The notes under the pieces were generated by a model that was given only the letters and a program-made list of their open reading frames with translations, was not told where the DNA came from and did no database searches. Below are positions 52,816-60,442 of a stretch of 64,000 nucleotides of DNA, piece by piece; the stretch's first letter is position 1, and every line of letters begins with the position of its first letter. The position numbers and the translations under genes were made by a program. Origin of the DNA: Nocardia mikamii NBRC 108933 (GTDB taxonomy: Bacteria; Actinomycetota; Actinomycetes; Mycobacteriales; Mycobacteriaceae); the NCBI RefSeq assembly GCF_001613505.1, contig NZ_BDCM01000012.1, forward strand, positions 496,001 to 560,000, given 5' to 3'.

Positions 52816-53924
52816 GGCGCCGACGCCCGGCCGCCCAGCCCGACCCGGTCCAGTGTGGCGCCGAACGCCTCTTCCCACGCCTCGGGTTCGACGGCAATTC
52901 GAGTCGGCGGTGGTTCGACCCGCTCCAGACAAGCCAGAACGCAACGCCGGATCGCCTCCGGTTGCGCGGACGTCACCGCGGCAGCGCCGCGCACGAGCTC
53001 CTGATGGAGGTTGTCTCTACCGTGTCCGGGCACGACGTCGAGCAGGAGCAAGTCGCGGCCGATCACTCTCGCCTCAGCGCAGGTATCCCCCGACGAGGTG
53101 ATGACGAGGTCGGCGGCGGACATCAGCACGGGGATCTCGTCGGTGAAACCGAAGGGGACGATCCGCTCCGTGCCAGCGGCCATCGACCGCAGCCGGGCTT
53201 CCAGTCCGGCATTGCGGCCCGCGACCACCAGCACGTGAACGCCTGCGCGCGCGATCAGGTCGGCCGCCTCGGCCAGCGGACCGACACCCCACGCCCCCGA
53301 TATGAGCAGCACGCATTTCGCGTTTCGGGGCACACCCAGCGCGTCCCGCGCCTCGGCTTGCGGCGGCGCCGCGTAGAACTGCGGGCGTACCGGCGCCGGT
53401 ACCACCGCGATCTCCGCGTCGGGTTCGAAGCGCCGGATGTAGCGGGCCGCCGGGGCCGAGGTGACCAGGTAGAGATCGGTGTTGGGATGCACCCACAACC
53501 GATGCGGGCAGGTGTCGGTGCAGAACACCGCATTCACCACATCGGGATGACGATCCTTGATCCGACTGGCCGCGGCGGCGCCGGTGGCGAACACCGACAC
53601 CAGCAACTGCACCGGCCTGGCGCGCAGCCGCGCGTCCAGGGCGGGAACCAGGTAGCGGCAGGAGGCCGCGTCGATGAACCGGGCCAGCCGGCCTCCGGAG
53701 CGCAGTGGCCCGAAGTGGAAGGCGTCGTACAGGCCGGGCACGGCGAGCATGCCGCGAAACACCTTCTCGCCGAGTCCACCTCGACGGTTCCCCATCATCC
53801 GCATGCTGTCGACGGTGTCGGTCGTCCAGCCGCGCCGGCGCAGCGACACCGCGCACGCGTCGGCCATCACATCGTGTCCCATACCGAGCGAGCCGGACAG
53901 CAGCAGCGCGGAGGGAGTCGACAT
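52812..53924 (-). CDS. MGDG synthase/GT28-type glycosyltransferase
   Basis: 370 residues from the ATG at 53924. GT-B fold: N-terminal lipid/acceptor domain with L-S-G-S-L-G-M-G-H near 9-17, as in MGDG synthases and undecaprenyl transferases. The C-terminal donor domain has I-S-G-A-W-G-V-G near 209-216 and S-G-D-T-C-A-E-A near 283-290, a UDP-sugar site with G-H-G-R-D-N-L nearby. It likely adds a sugar to a membrane lipid. Ends are tight on both sides of the operon. Confidence 0.85.
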   Translation of the reverse strand: MSTPSALLLSGSLGMGHDVMADACAVSLRRRGWTTDTVDSMRMMGNRRGGLGEKVFRGMLAVPGLYDAFHFGPLRSGGRLARFIDAASCRYLVPALDARLRARPVQLLVSVFATGAAAASRIKDRHPDVVNAVFCTDTCPHRLWVHPNTDLYLVTSAPAARYIRRFEPDAEIAVVPAPVRPQFYAAPPQAEARDALGVPRNAKCVLLISGAWGVGPLAEAADLIARAGVHVLVVAGRNAGLEARLRSMAAGTERIVPFGFTDEIPVLMSAADLVITSSGDTCAEARVIGRDLLLLDVVPGHGRDNLHQELVRGAAAVTSAQPEAIRRCVLACLERVEPPPTRIAVEPEAWEEAFGATLDRVGLGGRASAP

Positions 53925-53926
53925 CG

Positions 53927-54877
53927 CTATCCGTTCCCGCGGGCCGCGGCCGTGTCCGGATGCTCCGCCAGATACCACTCGACGTATCGCCGGACGCCGT
54001 CCTGGAACGAGGTCGTGGGTCGCCACCCGATCAGCTTCTCGGCCAAGGCGTTCGATACGTCGATGCCCCGGAAATCACCCGGCCGCGCCGGAACATGCTC
54101 GATAGGGGTACCGGGGAAACGCGCCTGTACGGCCTCCGCCATATCGAGCACACTCACCCGCTCGCTGCCTTCGAGCGCGATCACCTGGTTCTCGGCAGCG
54201 TTGTCGAGCACCCGGGCATGCGCATCGGCGAGGTCCTCGACGAAAACGTAGTTCCGGAATTGTTTGCCGTCTCCGGCCACAGTCAGCGGCTCACCCGCGA
54301 TGGCTTTGCGAACGAATCGGGCCAAAACGAGTTCGTCTCTCATGCCGGGCCCATACGGCACGCCGTAGCGCAAAATCGTGAACGGCACCTCGTAGGTCTC
54401 GGCGTAGCTGTGGATCAGCATCTCCGCGGCGATCTTCGTCGAGGTGTAGATGTGGCCGGCCTTGGCCGACGCCATCGGCGCCGCCTCCGTCAGCGGCCGC
54501 GTCCCACCCGAGACGTCGAAGGCGGCCCCGTACACCCACACGGTGCTGGCGAAGACAACTCGGCGCAGGCCGTGGACACGGGCCGCGTCCAGAATGTTGG
54601 CGGTGCCGTCCACGTTCAATCGCACCGTCCGCAGCGGATCACGATGCGCCACATCGACATTCGACATGCCGGCCAAATGGAAGATCACCTCGAGATCCGC
54701 CGAGGCGCCGACGACCGCGGACGAGTCGAGCACATCCAGCCGGCGGAATCGCGCCCGGGGGTCCGGACTCGATGGGGCGACCGTATCCAGGGCGTAGACG
54801 GTGTGTCCGGACTCGGCGAGCCGGCGAATCACGTGGGCTCCGATGAAGCCGGAACCGCCTGTCACTCCGATCCGCAT
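53927..54877 (-). CDS. NAD-dependent nucleotide-sugar epimerase/dehydratase
   Basis: 316 residues. T-G-G-S-G-F-I-G near 6-13, substrate Thr/Ser in F-A-S-T-V-W-V-Y-G near 109-117, catalytic Y-T-S-T-K near 143-147, R-Y-G-V-P-Y-G-P-G near 169-177. Extended SDR acting on UDP- or dTDP-sugars. Two bases from the glycosyltransferase gene and seven from the aminotransferase. Together with the aminotransferase it could make an amino sugar. Confidence 0.88.
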   Translation of the reverse strand: MRIGVTGGSGFIGAHVIRRLAESGHTVYALDTVAPSSPDPRARFRRLDVLDSSAVVGASADLEVIFHLAGMSNVDVAHRDPLRTVRLNVDGTANILDAARVHGLRRVVFASTVWVYGAAFDVSGGTRPLTEAAPMASAKAGHIYTSTKIAAEMLIHSYAETYEVPFTILRYGVPYGPGMRDELVLARFVRKAIAGEPLTVAGDGKQFRNYVFVEDLADAHARVLDNAAENQVIALEGSERVSVLDMAEAVQARFPGTPIEHVPARPGDFRGIDVSNALAEKLIGWRPTTSFQDGVRRYVEWYLAEHPDTAAARGNG

Positions 54878-54884
54878 ATCTTGT

Positions 54885-56012
54885 TCAGCCTCCCATCAGT
54901 GTGTCACGGACCTCGCGAAGCGCCGCCAGCACATGATCGACCTCCGCATCGGTCATGTCCGAATGCAACGGCAGGCAGATGTGCCGGGCACAGATATCGT
55001 CGGCAACCTCGAGCCGGCGGCCGCCGAAGCGCTCGAACACCGGTTGCCGATGCAGCGGCGCCTCGTACACCTCACCGCTCAGCGCAACCTCGAACCGTTC
55101 CTTGACCGCCTTCTTGAACTGTGCCCGGTCGATGTCGTCGGTGGGCAACACGATGTACTTGTAATAGTTGCTGCGCGCTTCGGGAGCGATGACGAGCCGA
55201 TCGAATCCGTCCATGGCGTCGATCGCCGCGTCGTAGCGGTGTGCCGCGGCCTGGCGCACCCGCAGAAATTCGGGAAGGTGACGCAGGTGAACCAGGCCGA
55301 CCGCGGCGTGCAGTTCACTCATCCGCCAGGCATACCCCTCGCGGATGTGCACGTTTCCGAGGAAGCCGGCCTTGCCCTGGTCTCGGTAGATCACGGCTTC
55401 GTCGCGGATACGCTCGTCGGCGGTCACGATCATTCCGCCCTCGCCGCTGGTCAGCACCTTCGTCGGATAGAACGAGAAAGCACCCGCGACGCCGAAGGAG
55501 CCCGCGAACCGCCCACCGTAGCTACAGCCGTGGGCATGCGCCGCATCCTCGACGAGCACGATCCCCCGCTCGTCGCACAGCTCCCGCAGGGCCGGCGCGT
55601 CGGGCGAGACCAATCCGCCGATATGGACGAGCACGACGGCCGCCGTGTCGGGTCCGAGCGCCGCCTCCACGGTAGCGGGTGACAGCGCGAACGTATCGCG
55701 ATCGACGTCGGCGAAGACCGGGTTGCCGCCCGCGCGCAGCACCGAAAATCCGGTGGCGGCGAAGGTATTCGCCGGCACGACGACGTCACGTCCGGCAACG
55801 CCGACGCTGCGCAGGATGATCTCCAGCGCGGCGGTTCCGCTGCTGACGGCGACCGCATAGGGGGCGCTGTGGGCGGCGGCGAAATCGGATTCGAACTCTC
55901 GTGTGTTGGGCCCGAGAGTGAGTGCCCCGGTGCTCAGCGCGGTGGTGACACGACGGGCGATTTCGTCTCGATCATCGTCGGTGAACAGGATTCGCGCGGC
56001 CGGAATCTGCAT
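54885..56012 (-). CDS. DegT/DnrJ/EryC1-family PLP sugar aminotransferase
   Basis: 375 residues. Substrate loop S-S-G-T-A-A-L near 57-63, PLP Asp in V-E-D-A-A-H-A-H-G near 154-162 (Asp156), and Schiff-base Lys in F-Y-P-T-K-V-L-T-S-G-E-G-G near 181-193 (Lys185). A-N-T-F-A-A-T is also typical. It transfers an amino group from Glu or Gln to a keto-sugar nucleotide. First gene of the six-gene operon. Confidence 0.92.
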   Translation of the reverse strand: MQIPAARILFTDDDRDEIARRVTTALSTGALTLGPNTREFESDFAAAHSAPYAVAVSSGTAALEIILRSVGVAGRDVVVPANTFAATGFSVLRAGGNPVFADVDRDTFALSPATVEAALGPDTAAVVLVHIGGLVSPDAPALRELCDERGIVLVEDAAHAHGCSYGGRFAGSFGVAGAFSFYPTKVLTSGEGGMIVTADERIRDEAVIYRDQGKAGFLGNVHIREGYAWRMSELHAAVGLVHLRHLPEFLRVRQAAAHRYDAAIDAMDGFDRLVIAPEARSNYYKYIVLPTDDIDRAQFKKAVKERFEVALSGEVYEAPLHRQPVFERFGGRRLEVADDICARHICLPLHSDMTDAEVDHVLAALREVRDTLMGG

Positions 56013-56346
56013 GCGAGCCTTTCCTCGTCAGCGAAATATCCATTTGTCGGCTACTGCGGACGGCGATCGGCCCCACTCGAAATGCGCCGCCGTACTGTCA
56101 CTACAACCGGGCTACGCATGGACGCGGCAGGTCGAATACCCACCGGCTCCAGCCGCGGCACTATTCATTTCGACCAAGCAGGACGAATCTTACACGGACA
56201 GGCGCCGCTACCAGCGATTATTCGGTCCGATCCGTAACACGGTAAGCGTCCTCATCCTCACCTCGGAGCCTCTCACAGCTCACCTCTGAGCGATGCGTGT
56301 CGGCGGGGAGTGTCGGATTTCCAGTCTTTCTGTGGAATCTGAAATG
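56013..56346. other. Upstream region of the glycan operon
   Basis: 334 bases with no gene. The first 100 bases should hold the operon promoter, but no clear -35/-10 pair or palindrome was found. The distal part (56290 onward) joins the decayed recombinase. Confidence 0.45.
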
Positions 56347-56790
56347 TCAAGTTTGTGAGGGTTTCCGTGGCGGACCCGACGATCTGCAGGTGGATGGCGC
56401 CTGCTGCGCCGACCTCACGGGGCGATCCCGGCCGGACAGATGGATATACCGAAGTGTGGAGTCGGTGTGCCGCTGGCCAGCGAACGCGGCGATCGCGTGG
56501 ACGTCCCATCCCATCCGCGCCAGATCCGTCAAGCACAAGTGCCGGGTCGTGTGCGTCGAGAACTGCGCGACCCCGGCGTCGACTGCGATGCGCCGCACCA
56601 CTTTCGGCCACATCCACAGACTCAACGGCTCACCCCGAGGACGCCGTGATTCCGCCAGGAACAGAGGCGGGAGGCTCGGCCGCGCGGCGGGCGGGCGCCG
56701 ATACAGCCGAACCCGGTCAGGCCGCGATCGACGTCGCGATAGGCCCTGGACGAGTGCCGTGATCCGGACCGACCCAACGCCTCGCAGGGG
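56347..56790 (-). pseudogene. Tyrosine recombinase/integrase remnant (C-terminal half)
   Basis: The catalytic part is readable: F-L-A-E-S-R-R-P-R-G-E-P-L, then V-V-R-R-I-A-V-D-A-G, H-T-T-R-H-L-C-L-T-D-L-A-R (H-x-x-R box), G-Q-R-H-T-D-S-T-L, and the nucleophile region R-Y-I-H-L-S-G. The N-terminal domain, and the first catalytic Arg, are missing. It is joined upstream in frame to an unrelated thiolase fragment, so it is not functional. Confidence 0.8.
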
Positions 56791-56855
56791 ATGACCTACT
56801 TGTGACGTCCTTGTCGACTGGCGGACCCAGCCAGGTTCGAAGGTGCATGTCGCCG

Positions 56856-57130
56856 TCGTGATCTCCACCAGATCCGAATCCGTCGGCGAAATACTCTCTT
56901 TCGCACAGGCTTTCGCGATCGCGCTGGCCGGCTGCTCCCGCAGCGTGGAGTCGGGACCGGCCACCACACCCGCGGCCCCGATCTCGACGATCCAGCTCAG
57001 CCCCAGCGCTTGCGCCTTTCCTTGCTCATCACGACCACCGCGGCGCTCATCACGACCACCGAGGCCGCGCCGTCGGAGATCTGCGACGCCGACCCCGCGG
57101 TGATAGGGCCGTCCTCGGCGAGGCCGGACC
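56856..57130 (-). pseudogene. Acetyl-CoA acetyltransferase (thiolase) remnant
   Basis: Thiolase phrases appear in two frames. L-A-E-D-G-P-I-T-A-G-S-A-S-Q-I-S-D-G-A-A comes first. After a 1-base slip around 57013-57023 it continues as K-A-Q-A-L-G-L-S-W-I-V-E-I-G, A-G-V-V-A-G-P-D-S-T, and D-S-D-L-V-E-I. The first part carries a 21-base tandem duplication (57024-57061). Active-site Cys and the C-terminal G-x-C-G-G loop are absent. Confidence 0.75.
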
Positions 57131-57552
57131 TGGCTGGGCGTTCCGCGAAACGGGAGGACCTGCGGAAAACTCGAAAACCTCACGACCGAAATCCAATCCG
57201 ACGATCCCGTACCGACGCGACGTGGCAAGTGAGCGAGGAATTCCACGGCTCGCCGTCGTCTGGTCGATCCAATGCCGAAGCGACCCGTTCGGCCTCGAGC
57301 CACACCATGTCCGACTCTGCAGGTGCACAGGTTCGGGAGCCAGACACGCCGGGATGAGCGGACGTGTCGGCCGGTGCAGGCGGTGCGCCTACCGTGGTCG
57401 CGTCGGGTTGTCTGCCCGGCGCCGCGCGTGAGCGCGGCCGGCCTGTCGATCAGCTCGATCAGCTTGTCCAGCAAGTTTCTTGCGCTGTCGCGGGGAGAAG
57501 CCGGCCTCGTGGCGGCACGACCGGATCGGTACGACACCCCAGGAGGTCGAAA
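57131..57552. other. Decayed or non-coding stretch
   Basis: No intact gene. The only phrase resembling protein is A-R-N-L-L-D-K-L-I-E-L-I-D on the minus strand near 57455, without flanking homology. The last 10 bases before 57553 hold the ribosome site of the secreted protein. The region is best read as part of the damaged island. Confidence 0.45.
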
Positions 57553-57918
57553 ATGCGTGATGCTCGTTGTGCCCGGCCCCTTGTGCCCACCGCCTTCCTC
57601 GCCGCCGCGGCCGCGGTGACAGTGTGGGCGCCGACGGCCTCAGCCGAGCCGCTCGGTCCGCTGCCGGTCTACACCTGCGACGTCGCGGAGCAAGGGTTCG
57701 GTGTGACGGAACTCGACGGAACCAGGGCCATCACGGGGCAGAACTGCCAGGCCGACCAGGGCACGCCCACCAGCGGGAAGGTCGAGGAAGCGACTCTCAT
57801 CCAGCCCAGAGACAGCGACCTCGCCTACATCTGCAACGGCACGGTGTTCATCCACCAGAACATCATCAACGGCCAGCTGGACGTCAAGACCGATCGTTGC
57901 CGCATCCCCGGGCAGTGA
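57553..57918 (+). CDS. Small secreted protein with four cysteines
   Basis: 121 residues; AGGAGG lies eight bases before the ATG. Signal peptide about 1-31 (hydrophobic A-A-A-A-A-V-T-V-W, cleavage after A-S-A). The mature 90-residue domain has four Cys (Y-T-C, Q-N-C, Y-I-C, D-R-C), enough for two disulfides, with short beta-type strands (L-A-Y-I-C-N-G-T-V-F-I-H). No enzyme motif. Such proteins are common in actinobacterial secretomes; function unknown. Confidence 0.75.
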   Translation: MRDARCARPLVPTAFLAAAAAVTVWAPTASAEPLGPLPVYTCDVAEQGFGVTELDGTRAITGQNCQADQGTPTSGKVEEATLIQPRDSDLAYICNGTVFIHQNIINGQLDVKTDRCRIPGQ

Positions 57919-58007
57919 CGAATTCGAATACGTGCCTACAGATCTCGGCTTGTCCGGCGTCGCGAGCACAGACCGATCGAGACACCGCCAGCCGGCACGG
58001 ACAGTGG

Positions 58008-58226
58008 TTACACCCTCGGTTCCGCGGCGTTGTAGGGGCGCAGCATGATCCGGGACATGTCGGAGACGAACTTGCGGCCTTTGGCGCCAGAGTCGTCGAA
58101 GGTGAAGGTCGTCGTCGCCGAGATAGCCCGCTCGGCACGCACCATATCGTTGATCTCCGCCTGCACGCGATCGAGCTCGTCGTCGCGCATCACCGACGGG
58201 GCGGCCGGAGGTTCACCTCTCACCAT
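58008..58226 (-). pseudogene. DUF4041-domain fragment
   Basis: 72 codons. The stretch E-I-N-D-M-V-R-A-E-R-A-I near 24-35 and G-A-K-G-R-K-F-V-S-D-M-S-R-I-M-L-R-P-Y-N-A near 47-67 matches the middle of DUF4041 proteins, which often carry a GIY-YIG-type nuclease and occur in phage and defence loci. Both the N-terminal and the C-terminal parts are missing. It may be a scar of the same island. Confidence 0.6.
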
Positions 58227-58255
58227 ATGACGGCGATGCCCGTCGCGTTACCCGG

Positions 58256-58483
58256 CTACGGTCCTAGAAACAATCGTTCATTCGGCAGGCGGACTTCCGG
58301 CAACGAGCGGCCGACGGCGGAGCGAATGAGTTCGATTGCGCACCAACGCCTTCGCCGCCAATCGCGGATCAGGTTCTCGGCTGCGGCTATAGTGGCGCGG
58401 TAATCGAAAGCCATACCACGCAACCAGATACGGACGTGCACATCGCCACCATCCGGCAGCCACTGCTCGGTAGGTGTCGCCAT
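58256..58483 (-). CDS. Hypothetical protein, 75 residues
   Basis: ATG at 58483 overlaps the stop of the gene before it (TGATG). Begins with a mixed segment (D-G-G-D-V-H-V-R-I-W-L near 13-23) and continues with a basic helix (A-E-N-L-I-R-D-W-R-R-R-R-W). Cytosolic. Not recognised. Last gene of the chain that starts with the glycine-zipper protein. Confidence 0.5.
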   Translation of the reverse strand: MATPTEQWLPDGGDVHVRIWLRGMAFDYRATIAAAENLIRDWRRRRWCAIELIRSAVGRSLPEVRLPNERLFLGP

Positions 58484-58905
58484 CAGGCCGAGGCTGCCCA
58501 GGGCATTTTCTCCCACTGCCAGGATGAAGTCAGTGCCTCCAGCAGGGATCGCTTCAGCCAGCGAGTTTCCCGATCGTCCTTCCGGTGGGGACGCAAGCCG
58601 AAACCGATCATCCCCTCGAAACGCTCTCGGCTGGTACCGAATGCGACCAGCAAGTCACCCGAGCAGGCCCCTCCGAACGGAGCCCACCGGATGGCGAATT
58701 CGATCATCGGCGCGATGTCCAAGTCGACAACCCCGGCCACACAGAGAAACTCGAGCTGGCTGAGCGAGGACCGAACCCACTGCGCGTTGATATCTGCCGC
58801 CGTCGGCGGCTCCGTCCCCGCTTGGGAACGTGGTGCCCGTCTGGACGACGAGAGCGTTCTTCGACTGGGGCTATTCCTGGTTCGTTGCGGTTTCTGCAAT
58901 TTCAT
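58483..58905 (-). CDS. Hypothetical protein, 140 residues
   Basis: Starts inside the end of the phosphoglycerate mutase-like gene (35-base overlap). First 30 residues are basic and Ser-rich, then a folded part: A-D-I-N-A-Q-W-V near 37-44, V-D-L-D-I-A-P-M-I-E-F-A-I-R-W-A-P-F-G-G near 60-79, and D-L-L-V-A-F-G-T-S-R-E-R-F near 84-96. The last part reads like a small helix-turn-helix, recalling DUF3263-type proteins, but no firm family can be given. Confidence 0.55.
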   Translation of the reverse strand: MKLQKPQRTRNSPSRRTLSSSRRAPRSQAGTEPPTAADINAQWVRSSLSQLEFLCVAGVVDLDIAPMIEFAIRWAPFGGACSGDLLVAFGTSRERFEGMIGFGLRPHRKDDRETRWLKRSLLEALTSSWQWEKMPWAASA

Positions 58906-59665
58906 GATGTGTTCCTAGAGTTTCGGCTGAGGAGCCTTCCGAAGCTACGATTTCAATCGCGGCGGCTGCAGCCGCCGCGTCCAGATATCGACCACGACCG
59001 ACAATCGGATTCAGATCGTCGTCCAGGTCGTATCGCAGCGGAATCCCGGTCGGAATGTTCACTGCCATGATCCCGTCGTCCGAGAGCCGATCCACATGCT
59101 TGACCAGAGCTCGTAACGAATTGCTATGTGCCACAATAAGTGTCGTACTTCCAGGAGCGAGCCTCGGGACGATGGCGTGTTTCCAATACGGCAACAACCG
59201 TGTGAAGACATCGCGCAGTGACTCCGCGCGGGGTATCACCTTTCCAGTCGTGGCCGGACCGCTCGACCGTGTCGAGTTTTCGGTGAGCTCAGGTGGTCGC
59301 CCGTCATACGCCCGCCGCCAGCGAGCGAAACAATGGTTGCCGTACTCGGCGCGGATTTCCGCCTTGATCCGCCCTTGGAGGGCGCCATAGTGGCGCTCGT
59401 TCAACCGCCAACTGCGACGGACCGGAACCCACCGCGTGTTCAGCGCGTCGAGAACGAGGTCCGCGGTCAGCGTGGCGCGACTGAGAACGGACGTGTGCAC
59501 GATGTCGGGCCGCAGATCCGCGTCCGCCAGCAATCGGGCGCATCGGCGAGCTTGGTCTCGGCCGTGCGGCGACAGTGGGACATCGATCCAGCCTGCGAAT
59601 CGTCCCTCCGCGTTCCACACGCTCTGGCCGTGCCTCAGCAACACCAGCGTGCGAGACGCCCTCAC
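58871..59665 (-). CDS. Phosphoglycerate mutase-like histidine phosphatase
   Basis: 264 residues, GTG start directly after the stop of the upstream gene. L-L-R-H-G-Q-S-V-W-N near 9-18 (phospho-His12), E-R-H-Y-G-A-L-Q-G near 90-98, and the C-terminal V-A-H-S-N-S-L-R-A-L. In 2,3-bisphosphoglycerate-dependent mutases the last motif normally reads A-H-G-N-S, so Gly is Ser here. It also has a C-terminal extension of about 35 residues. It may be a mutase paralogue or phosphatase with another substrate; a gpmA housekeeping role is unlikely in this context. Confidence 0.8.
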   Translation of the reverse strand: MRASRTLVLLRHGQSVWNAEGRFAGWIDVPLSPHGRDQARRCARLLADADLRPDIVHTSVLSRATLTADLVLDALNTRWVPVRRSWRLNERHYGALQGRIKAEIRAEYGNHCFARWRRAYDGRPPELTENSTRSSGPATTGKVIPRAESLRDVFTRLLPYWKHAIVPRLAPGSTTLIVAHSNSLRALVKHVDRLSDDGIMAVNIPTGIPLRYDLDDDLNPIVGRGRYLDAAAAAAAIEIVASEGSSAETLGTHHEIAETATNQE

Positions 59666-60373
59666 CTACAGATCGCCTTGCGCGTGCAGTTTGTTGTATT
59701 GGTTCACCGCGGTGGCGATGCCAACGGGAGCGCCGACGACAGCGCCGCCGACGACCGCTCCGACACCGCCGATCGTGCCGGCTCCGATCAGGCATCCCAA
59801 CGCGGCAGCGGGCAGCGACAATGTAGCGAGAGTGGTTGGTACCGCGGCCAGCCCACCGGTGACGGCACCGACGCCGCAGCCGATCGCGGCGCCTGTGACT
59901 CCGCCTGCCATGGCGCCGACACCGGTCGCCAGGCCGAAGTTCGTGGCAACAACTCCCACAGCCGCGTTGATGTCCGCCTCACGGTCGCGAGGCGCCGCCT
60001 CCCCCGCGGCCGCGACATCGGCCGACGGTCCCGCAGTCGGCGACGACGTATCGCGGGCCACAGCCAACGCCGGCGGCGCCGGCGCGGTGTTCGACGAACC
60101 CGGTAGCGTCCCTGGCATCATGGATCCGAATACGTTGTCCCCGTGAATATTCTGCATTTCGTAGCTACCGGCGTCGGTCGTCATGCTGCCGATAGCCGTT
60201 GTGATCCGGGCCGTCTGAGTAGAGGCGTTTCCGGTGTATCGAACCCCGGGCAGAATCTCCACGGTCACCGTGTTGTCAGCTTCTGCAGGCTGGGCGCTGG
60301 CAGTTCCGGTAGCAAGCGCGGCGATTGTCAGGCTGACCGCTGCGAAGCCCGTCGTTGTCACAGTGCGGTTCAT
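59666..60373 (-). CDS. Secreted glycine-zipper protein
   Basis: 235 residues with AAAGGAAA before the ATG. Signal peptide about 1-27 (A-A-L-A-T-G-T-A-S-A), a polar mature start with T-V-E-I-L-P-G-V-R-Y, a Pro/Ala linker (about 92-125), then a long hydrophobic part (about 135-230) full of small residues in G-x-x-x-G spacing (G-G-V-T-G-A-A-I-G-C-G-V-G, then G-A-G-T-I-G-G-V-G-A-V-V-G-G). Such zippers insert into membranes or pack as oligomers. Could be an envelope or pore-like protein. Heads the chain with the phosphatase. Confidence 0.75.
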   Translation of the reverse strand: MNRTVTTTGFAAVSLTIAALATGTASAQPAEADNTVTVEILPGVRYTGNASTQTARITTAIGSMTTDAGSYEMQNIHGDNVFGSMMPGTLPGSSNTAPAPPALAVARDTSSPTAGPSADVAAAGEAAPRDREADINAAVGVVATNFGLATGVGAMAGGVTGAAIGCGVGAVTGGLAAVPTTLATLSLPAAALGCLIGAGTIGGVGAVVGGAVVGAPVGIATAVNQYNKLHAQGDL

Positions 60374-60442
60374 TGCTTTCCTTTGATGGTTGAAATCAGT
60401 GGAGAGTGTTCGAAATGTATTGCAGCACTAGCCTGTTCGCCG

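Noticed and set aside
54885..56012. PLP aminotransferase as part of a dTDP-deoxysugar antibiotic cluster
   Set aside because: No RmlA/RmlB homologue, polyketide synthase or NRPS gene is present in the window, so an antibiotic cluster is not supported.
58871..59665. Housekeeping gpmA
   Set aside because: Embedded in a chain with a secreted protein and unknown genes, C-terminally extended and with an altered A-H-S-N-S motif; a specialised homologue fits better.
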